From NCBI GenBank assembly GCA_037389465.1, contig JAZARR010000171.1, positions 4,673,001 through 4,737,000 of the forward strand: DNA of 64,000 nucleotides, written 5' to 3'. Shown piece by piece: positions 1 through 10,400 of the stretch. Position 1 is the stretch's first letter; every line of letters starts with the position of its first letter. Source of the stretch: Baylisascaris procyonis. Lineage: Eukaryota; Nematoda; Chromadorea; Rhabditida; Ascarididae. Position numbers and translations under genes: made by a program. The notes beneath the pieces were generated by a model. That model did not search any database. It was not told the DNA's origin and worked only from the letters and a program-made list of their open reading frames with translations.

Positions 1-1343
1 TCGTTTACATCGATGGTAATGTGATGTGGGAAATTCGTTTTTCCCTGGGATGGGAGGGGAGAGGGATCGAAAACTCCGATGCTGTTAGAGTATAATTCGC
101 CGGAGGTAGTCGTTGACGTGTAGAAAAAAAGGGAAATAAAACATCACTCTTCTATACAATTACCCACCTTTAGGTTGAGGAGGAAACCCTGTCGATAAGG
201 GGGACCAGCCGTACGAGATGTGACGGATTTTGGTGATGGGTTTAGACTGTAAATAAAGATCTTAGTCGAAATTACCATCGTGGTAACCCTAGTTCCCTTC
301 CATCCCCCCTCTCCATTCCTTCCTCTCTCCCACTATCATTTTAACGGATTTTTTTCCGCTTTCCAAGTATTGTCACAGTATTGTTTGTTGTTTGTTTACG
401 ATGGGTGCTAACATTCCATGCACTGCTACAAGTCACATCTAATAAGCAGTTATCATTTGCGTTGATGCAAAATATTTATATCACCCCTTCTTTGGTTTGA
501 ATATACATAATTAAATAATCTATTTTGTGAAATCTCTCTTTCTGTATTAGAAAGGAATTTTTTTGGGAGAGACGACAAATTTTTAATTGTGTTACTTAAA
601 TCAGCTAAGAAATTTTCGATATTTTAGCAAGGTTAGTTGAGTCAACAGAAATTTTAAAAACTTTGTTATTCAAGTTCAAATAACAAGCACATAGTTTATT
701 TCTCATCAAAGTAGACGAGGATGCATTTTTACGGGAAAACCCTTTTTTCCACATATTGTGTTTCCTCTGTTATGCCGTTGTACTCCATTAGGGAGTGTTT
801 CTATGCATGTGATTTCTATACTATCACTTTTTAGCTAGACTTGCACATAGTTCTAGTTTAGTTTGCTATGGCATGCGGCGAGTGTTGTGTATGTCTGCAG
901 ACATTCCGGCCTGTCTGTCTGCTGTTCCTTGTCCGGCCTAGACGACGGCTTTTTGCGGATGCTGCTGGAACGTAGTTCTTATTGACAACCTAAATGTTTA
1001 GATACGTTGAGTCATAGGTCCAGGAAGTGAGAGGAAGAGATCTTCCGCTACGATATAATATTTAAAAAAAAAACCGGAAAGAATATAAGTAGCAACCGAA
1101 TAGTCTAAGTAAAATAGTGATATTTTAGAGGATTAAAAGATTGGTGGTTGGGGTTGAGAATCACTGAAGCTTTTTCATCAGCTCTTGAGGGATATATTTG
1201 CAAAATTTTTTGTAATGTGAAGGAAATTATAATGACTTGAGCCAAAAGGTGCTTACCTTTTTATTGCCCTTAATGGCCAAGTTAAGTAGTCTTAATGTTA
1301 AGGTCGATTTTCCTATATTTTAATAATTTTTTGTTGTTTTCAG
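1..1343. other. Upstream intron or flank of the NAV gene
   Basis: I recognise no coding exon here. The first recognised exon, at 1344, begins inside a codon behind a good acceptor, so at least the right part of this stretch must be intron. The DNA is AT-rich with pyrimidine tracts (around 295-340) and a GC-richer patch at about 870-960 that I cannot assign. Earlier NAV exons may be hidden here or lie beyond the left edge. Confidence 0.5.
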
Positions 1344-1449
1344 GTGGCGCTTTATCGACAAAGAAGTTACAAACCGAGAATATTTATGCAAATTTCTCTC
1401 ACCGGGATGCAAATCTACAACTTCATAAACTCTCCGATGATGGTACAAG
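1344..1449 (+). CDS. unc-53: NAV exon a (first recognised)
   Basis: Acceptor TTTTCAG precedes it and donor GTATGT follows. It starts with the last two bases of a codon and ends with two bases of the Arg codon completed by the next exon. It encodes a polar segment (GALSTKKLQTENIYANF then HRDANLQLHKLSDDGTR) with no domain I can name. It is assigned to NAV because its phase fits the next exon, which is clearly NAV. Confidence 0.75.
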
Positions 1450-4400
1450 GTATGTGGATTTGTGTTCCCGTTGGTGAATAAATTTTTCAGTATTGTTCGA
1501 TTGCTTAAATCATGTTTCTTCCGAAAGGGAAATTCTACAGGAAGGAAGTTTGAGGTAATTATAATAAACGTAAAGAACGACTGCCAAATATCGCTTTAAT
1601 TTTATATATTTTATGCGAACAAACTTATAAATATAAATATATGTAATTTTTTATACAAATATTTGATGAAAAATTATTTAGAGCATCTCAAATGAAATCG
1701 TCACGTTATGCGGAATCTGGTTATCTGTCGGCTACCTCAAAAACATCTCCAAGTGGTTCAGCGGATGCGAATGGCTCTCAGTTGTCACTTGCTTCTTCTT
1801 CCGGTTCTCTCTATTCTACGGTAATATATTAAAGTTGAATATCTGAATACGATTTTATGCAAATTTAGTTTTCTTTCGCATATTTTTAGATTATTTTTTA
1901 TCGTAGTAGTGCAATTATACTCGAACTCTAAAGGATTTTAATTTATCGTTTATTTTCTTAGTGATTTTATTTTTTATAAGTTGAGTTGATGAAATTGCTT
2001 ATATTTGAGGGAATATTTATTTATTATAATTAATTAATTTTTCTTTAAATATTACTAATTTTTATTTCATATCAGTGTAACACGTAGGTCTGCCCATCTA
2101 CTGTGTGACTGTATTCGATCATCAAAGATATTTTGATTTTAGTTCAAAGAAACTTTAAGTTTTTTATTAATTTCCGAAATTTATGTTCCAATTTGATTAT
2201 TTCGATTCAGGTTGAGGAGAAATATGAAGCTGAAATAAGAAAATTAAATCGCGAAATGGAATCCTACCGTCAGACAATATCGAAATTGACCGCTAAACAC
2301 GATGGTTACAATCATTTGATACAAATATTCGATAGTAAACTTCATTTAATGGCTAAACATGTGGAAAATCTTCAAAATAAATCACAACTTAAGGTATTTA
2401 TTTGTTTATTTATTTATATTTTTTAAATTATTTTATTTTTACTTTGAGCGTCTCGGTTATTTGTTAACATAACCTTGAAGCTTATCATTTAAGTTGCATC
2501 TGATAAATTAAAAAAAATTGCCTGATGTTGTAGTGATTAAATTTCTTGACTAACTTAATTATTAGTTGTTTATAAAAATAAATGATTGGAATTTTTGCAG
2601 AATTATGGAGAACAATTTACTAGTTTTAATATAATTAATAAGGAGATTGTTTTGAAAAATAGTTTAATCATGTTATACTTCATGATATGAGTTGATAAGA
2701 TCATACCGGCAGATAACGGTGTTGATATTTGCAGAAGGAAGAGGTGGTAAAATTACGTTCCGAGATCGATCATTTACGTGTAATGAGCATTAGTGCAGGT
2801 GTGAACGTACCACCGGTTGCCGCATCCAATGGTCAACGTAAAAGCACTGGATCACCACATTCGGTAAACACCTTCTTTAGTATTTTTTTTTTTTTTTGGA
2901 TACGATTTCAAATATTTTTTGTTATTTCGTTCATCTTTTCGAATAATATTTTCTTATTTAAATTTTATTTCATTTTTCACAGGTAAAATTCTTAATAGAA
3001 GGGTTTGATCCCGTTTTGTTTTGTTGTTTTTTAACTATATAATTTTATTATATGCTTTATGCACAAAAATAATTGGGCTTATTGAAGCCTTATTGTGTGA
3101 TAAAGTTCTTGTTGCCAGCTTTTCACTTGCTCACGTGTTCCCAACATTGTTTTTTTTTTGGTTTAATTTAAATTTAAAGTGCAGTGAATTAAAGTTGAAT
3201 TTTTAAATGAGAAAAGTTTATTGTAAAATTGCACAGTGTTTTATTAATGTTATTTATAGCAACATGATGGTGCTGGTGAGCTGTTAAGACATCCTTCGTT
3301 GGAGAGTGTGACCAGTCATCGTTCATCAATGAGTTCGTCAAGTAAAGGCAGCAAAACGGATAAAAGCAGTTTGAATAGTTTTGGAAAACAAGGCAAACGT
3401 AGTTGGGTAAGTTTCTTTTTTTCTTTTTTTTTTTTCTAAGGCTTTTACATATCAATTCTCTCAATTCAGTTGAACATTTAAAATGGTTTTTTAACCTTTA
3501 AATTTAAATTTTTGGAAAGGCTTGCTAATTGTCACGGGAAATGGAATTTTGTTTTATATTGGTAGAGAGCCAAGAAATAAGTTTCGCTTCATATTGTTTG
3601 GTTTGGATTGAAATGCATTACTTCGTTTCACTCCTTTAGTTTCAAAGGAATTTTTTGTGATAGGCTTCCCTTGATAGCTTAAGATTTTTCTCTTTTTTTT
3701 AAATATAATTTTTAATTTATTTGTGTTTCATTAAATGGTAGAAGTGAATCAGATTTGATTACTCTACACTGTTTTATTCCTTATTTCATCTATGATATTT
3801 TCTATTCGATTGTTAGCGTAATGGAACTAATTGTCTTTCTTCCCCTGATACAGGCAACAAACGTTGATGTGCAGGTAACGTGTTGTGCTGTGTGGTGTTT
3901 GATGATATTTTATTGTTTATGTTTGTCTTCGTTATTTTTTGTCTTTTATTCGGCATGATTTATGCTGGGGAACTGTTAAGATAGAAGTGAAAGTTGTTAT
4001 ATGAATTATGTAAGTTTAGATACTTCCAATGAAAAAGTGAGCAATGACTAAGATTAGTGCTATCCGGCATTCAGATTTGCGGCTTTTACAACGATTTCTA
4101 AAGTTTTGGTTGTGATCCATTATTCACATGAGGGCGGGGGAAGGAGACGAAAACAGGAGGGGTATAGGTGGCTAATATGGTAGTTTTTTTCACTGGGTTT
4201 TCGTTCAGGCGAAGTCGAAAAAAAACATTGTGGTACTTAGCAACCTGAAATGAAAAATGTTGGAAAAGAGTACAAACTAACGGCACTGTTAAGTGTTATC
4301 GGATCGATCAGTGCTGTTGAATGTTGAACATATATACTAGGCGCTCTCCATTGTTGAACGCATGTGCAATCTTTTAAGTGATTACCACTGGTATTTTTGT

Positions 4401-7400
4401 AGGAAGTTTGGATAAAGACCTGACTAATTAAATAATATAGTTTGATTTTTTAAATTTTTGGTTGATGGAAGTAAGATTTTTGCAATTACTGATGGAAGCA
4501 TAATATTCAAGGAAATATTTTTCTCTTAGTAATTTGTATATATATAAAAACTTGATTTGTGGGATAATGTGACCCGTTTTTAATTTCAGTATTTCAGGAA
4601 TTTCAGCTCTTTTTCTCAAATTTCTAAGCACACTGAGTCTGTCTTCGGAATTTGTCTTTCCTTCGTGTCCGTTGTTGTAATGTATTTGTTCTCAGTGTAT
4701 TCATTTTTTCAGAATTATGGAATTTTTTTCTCGTTTTAAACTAAAATTTTAGAAGGGTCATCTAAGTGTAATATGAAGGTTTCTTTTTCTTTCAGATTCG
4801 GAGTTCATTTTCAAGAGCGTTCAATAAGGGTAAAAAAGGCAAAAATGGCTCAGTATCCGATGCGGAGCATTCACCAATGCATACTTCCGGAACGCCATCC
4901 AGCCTTAAACCAATTACCGGAAGTGCTAGCAAGTATGATTTCGAGCATTTTTATTCAGCCTAAGCGTGAAGCTTTTTATTCGTTTAATTCACTCGGAGCT
5001 TTTTTTTTTTGTCGTTATTGCTGTATGCGTGTTAGCTTGATCGTTTGAATAGCTCTCAGAACTATTGAGGCTAGAGGGGATTAGTGTAGTCTCGTTTTGC
5101 CCTTCGTTTTCCCTATCCCTCTCACCACTGAACACTTCAACCTTAATCCTTATTTTCATTTATTTATTTAAATTACCGAAATTGAAAAATGAAAAAAAAG
5201 TAGTGAACATGAGCAGCAAGAGTGCCCGAAACGTCCTTAAAGCAACAGCAGCTCGAGGGAAGACTTATAGTGCGTTATCGTCACGCATAAAAAACGTTTG
5301 AGAAATAATCTATAAGTATGTAAGTTTCAGCTAGTTTTCGATAACTGAATAGTCATCAACACCATTTTTTTTCAGTTCGCTTGTATTTTAAAATTATCTT
5401 TAGCTAATTTTTGTCATATTTATTTCAACATTATTGTTGGGAAACTTTTTACCACATAATTGGAAAAGAAATTTTTCATTGTTGGAATTTTTCTATCAAT
5501 ACAAATATTAAAAATTTTCTCAACATAGATGAAAAACTTTTTTTTTCTTTTTTCTTATTTTTTAATTTCTTCATTTCACATTTTCCATCATGAAAATTGG
5601 AAGAATGTGAAGGTGGTAATTAAATTACTTTTTTTTTCATTATAAATGGTAAATAATTAAATTACTATTTTTTTCTTCGCTCTTTTTATATTTTTGGTAT
5701 CATCTCTTAAATTTTTACCTTGTATCATCGTTTTTAGTAATTGCCGTTCACAAATCGTTAGCACATTAGTGGATGTGATTATTCTTATGAACGTATGGAA
5801 TTGATTGATGTTTTTCTTTGACGCTATGATTTCATGGGAGTGATTTAGGGACAGCTGTGCTATAGGATATTAGTTTAGGGGAAGGGGGAGGGTGGTTAGT
5901 GGTATATAAGAATAAATCTTGTTTCGTATCGGTTCTTTTGTACAATAAATAAATAACATTAAAAGGAGATTATCGGAAGCCAATTCACCTATAGCTGCAG
6001 AAGAGAATCGTTATGAATGTGGCAAATATTGTTGTAATTCTAGTTGAAAATATTTTAATTTAATGAAGATTATGTGTCGAATTTCTATGGCTGTTGGAAA
6101 TTTTCAGATTGGATGAAATTGATGCCGTACCTCAGGTTGTTGAGTTGAAGAAACAGCTTGAAGATAAGGATTCGGCTTTAACGGATGTTCGCTTGGATGC
6201 ACTAGATAAAGCCCGCGAGGTTGATATCCTCAAGGAAACGATCAATCGACTCAAGGTAAACTATAGAGGCATAGGTGTGCGAGCAAATTCTCTATTGGAA
6301 AATGACGGGTATGAATTTTCAGCTAACTTCGGGAAATTCGATGTTAATTATTCCCTTTTTGGCTGGTTGCAAAAAGTTGTGAATCTGGCGTCAAGTCTAA
6401 AACTTGCAAACCACCGAGAGGTTATATGCATTTGAATAAGATCGAAAATTGTTTATATCATTCATTTTGCGATGGGTCAGCAGCTAGTTTTCTCCATTCT
6501 CAGTACTTATTGGGTTTAAATTTTTTTCTAAGAGGGTAATTTAAAAAGTTTCATATGTGGCAGCATTTACCGATGATGCCCTCTCCGTGTAGTTCAAGTC
6601 CAAAAACCCACTCATTTTCTGTCCCCCCACTTAGGGGGAGGGGGTTCGGTCTAACAATTCCAGACCTCACACATCCATTTTTTGTGTCCTGAAATTGAAT
6701 TGTCCACTTCTAATCTATTCATATTTGTTTTTATTATTTATTTTCCGTGGAAGTTTGTCAAAGTTCTTTTTTTAATATTGTGACTAAGGTGGATAGTGGT
6801 AAACTGTTTTGCAGCACTCTAATTAATGATATTTATAGACGGAAAACAAACTCTTGAAACATAACTATACAATGTTGGAACGTCGTATGCGTGCCGAAAG
6901 TCGTGCAAGTTCACAGCAATCGTTATCGGCAATGCCGGATGAGGATCCCGTTTATGAAGTGCCACCGCCTAGTGATGCGTCATTCTCTGCTTCTAATAGT
7001 AAAATTTTTTGTTACTTTTTGAGTGGATTCTTGTAATTTCCGGTTGTCTCTATGCATTCTGCAAATTTTGCGTTTTGGCCGAAAATTTTCGATTAATTAT
7101 TTTTATCTGAATGTTTTAAGCTATATTTATTCTACAGTTGGTGGGTAAAAGCGCTTGCAATTAACGAACGGCTGAAAAAGGCGTTCTATTCATTCCCTTT
7201 CGCTCAGCGAGGTGTCATCATTGCTTTTTGACTTCCCATATCCTGAAAGGCATATATTCATTTGCCAGCGTTCTGGTGGCAGTTGCTAGTGGGAGGATTC
7301 GAGTGGTACAATATATTACCTGCACATGCTACGAAGGACTTACCCTTTAAACGATAACATCAGAAGAGGTCAAGGGTGGTTTTCTTCGAGTACCGCATCC

Positions 7401-10400
7401 GAAATCATTTATTCTGAATATTTTTTTTGCAGGATCGTCAGGATGTGTTACACTTCGAGTAACAGTAAGTGTCGACTTTAGTGGTACTCTACGTCCGGCT
7501 ACATCGGCGAGCGAAATTTCGATCGGTGTGATTCCATTACCGAATCATCAAACAACTTGGCAGGAATTGGATTCCCACTTGTACAGATTATTTAATGTAT
7601 GTTTTTTTTGGATATGTTTTCGTACATGTAGCGCTCGAAGTTTTTGAGGTTTTTCGTAACTTGTTTATTTTATTTTTCCAATTGAGTTTCTTCTCATTTT
7701 CCCGTTAAAGGCATATTTTCCCAGTCACCGTTTCTATCCCAGGACTTGTCATTCTGATAGTTTGAAGGTCACTGATCGGTTCCAAAAATGTGACCGGGTG
7801 GAAGGTAATTAGCAGCGAAACTCAGCGGGAATTCTGCATTTCGGTGGACTTAGTGGCTTTCATAAAACTATGATGTACTCTTTGAATGTTACCATTGGGT
7901 TTGGAACGGAGGTCCTATCCAGGTAAGGGGTCATAGCCAAATAACTCGGATCCCATTTAATGGCAACAAATTTCAGGAGTATATAAACCGTATCGACCCA
8001 TGTGGAGCACTTGGACTACAGTGCAAAGAATCAATGATTGGTTATGAGTTTGGTGATTTTGTACGTGATATCGAAACGAATTCTGCTCCTTCACCAATAC
8101 CTGCCGATGTTATTGGTCAAAACAACTCGATACGAATCTACCTGAGAGGTATACCTGTCTCATTCAACTAATGGCTTCCACCATCGATGAGTGAGAAGCA
8201 TTGATCAGTTGCAATTCCCTCGCGCTATCTGAACTTCATTGTGACCTTAGAGGTGGATGAGAGTGGTGACCTTAGAGGTGGATGAGAGTGGAAGGTTATC
8301 AAACGAAATGATCTTTTTTCGCGCCTTCTTCGTTTCATGTTTTCTTTTCTATCAATTACGATTTCAGTCCGAAACGAGACTTCACATTGCCACTACTACC
8401 CTATCCCCCTTGGGGGGTGGGGGGTGGGGGGAGGGGAGAGATGGGGAGTGGGGGAAAGGGATAGACAAGTGGGGAGTTGACCTGTAATGAGGAATTCGAA
8501 ATTTGAAGATTAAAAGTGCTAGATTATTATGAGACACTTTTTACTTTTTTGATACCTATGAGATTGAAGTTTTGTAGTTAGAGGCTTTCACAGAGGAGAA
8601 AGTGACATGTCTATTCATTATTTTGGTGTGGCTCCAAGGGTAGTTTTATTGCCTGGCATAAACAGTTGTAAAAATGTCCTCTCTTTAAATCCAAATAATT
8701 ATTCATAGATAACGGGATTCCCATGATTTCATGACTTTATCGACATAATTATTTCCGGTTCATTTCCAAGAAGGATACATGAAGCTCCGTTTCGGGCTAT
8801 TATGAGTGCTTACCGTTTACTACAAGATTATAGTATTTTGGCCTGCACTTTTGGCTTTGGTTAAATAGTCCAACGCAGTGCATCGCTTCACTCCAGGATC
8901 AGGGTGACAGATCAGTAAAACTCTCATTACCTACTGTTAAATTTTATTTAATTTTAGGTGTGGCTCAGAGATGTCTTGATGGCCTAATTTTGGATTGCCT
9001 TTTCCCTCTATCGATATTGGATCAACTGCTGAAAGTGTTGTTGCAAAATAGACGATTGGTTTTGTTTGGTGCGACAGGCATTGGAAAATCGAATTTGGCA
9101 CGTCAACTCGCCAAATATTTGAGTATTAAAATTGGTGGATCAGCACAAGATTGTATCGTCGACGTTAAAATTGGTGACGATGAACACGATAGAAGCATGG
9201 CACAGGTTTTCATTTGTGCATTCAGTAAATTTTCTTCTCGAAACCAATTCCTAATTTTGGTAATAGATCACTACATTTCAGGGAGTTTATTTGATAGCTA
9301 AAGTTTTAGCTGGAGAGTTTATTACGTTGAATATTGTGGAATTCGCTGTTAGCTAGAACTCGAACTCCAACTCGAACTTGAGACTCGCTTCTCCTTTTTT
9401 TACGGTTTCCTAAGCTATCAAAAACATATTAAAAAGTAAACTGCCATTCATGAGCTGAAGTTGCATTAAGCTTGATTTACTTCTGTTTAGAAGCTTTTTT
9501 GAACTACTAGAACTTACAGATTGTAGCATTATTGTTTCGATATAATCTTCGTATATTGTGCTTAGTAGAGAATATTGAATATTTTTCACACTTGAATAGA
9601 AGCCTTGGAGATTTTTAAAAGTTTTATTCAAGGTTTTAGAGTGTTCATTATTTTCAGTATTTGCGAAGCATTTTCCTCCATTTTGTTAATCAAAAATCAT
9701 CGTCCTTTGTGCTTCTTAACTTCAGATAAGGGAAGGGGCTTATGCCAAGGACAAGAGGTGGGGAAGATGGAGAGGGGATGCTGTTCTGCATTTCTGTGAT
9801 GGAAGTAGGTTGATTCCAATATTTCCAGGTGCAAAAGCAGTTGGAGTCATTATTACGTTCATCGAAACCGACCGTTATTTTGATCGATAATGTTCAACGG
9901 CATCGTATCGCATTTCTAAGTGCATCGTTTGGTTCAGTTGATACGCCGCCTAAGGAGGGTCCATATGTGATTTGTACAGTTAACAGAGCATCTCAGTTAC
10001 CTGAAATGCAGGTGCAGTTTGTTTTTTTTTCAAATTTTTAAAATTAAAATTGATTTGGTTTATTGTTTTTTTTTTGAAGTTTTTATTATCCTAGTCAATT
10101 TAATTGTTCTTTAAATATTATTAAGCATCTTTAAGTATTTAAGTATAAGTATTATTTTTTGGTGCATTTATGAAGAGATTTCCCTTTATATTAGGTGATA
10201 TTAATTATTAGTTAGTGACAGAATATACACCATTTTCGCATTTCAAGTAACGAGCATTTGAGATATGCAGATAAAGAAATCATACTCCTTTTTTCCCCAC
10301 GAATATCCTCCTTTCTGCATACCTCATATTACTTTAAGGTTTGGTTTTGATATTTAATCTTTAATAGTAAGGGCATTTCAACAGTAGAGAACCGCCGACA

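Noticed and set aside
5065..5301. 78-codon frame whose end (MSSKSARNVLKATAARGKTY...) looks protein-like
   Set aside because: It lies in the NAV intron between 4932 and 6108. Splicing in from exon f at the nearby TAG gives an early stop, and no homology is recognised.
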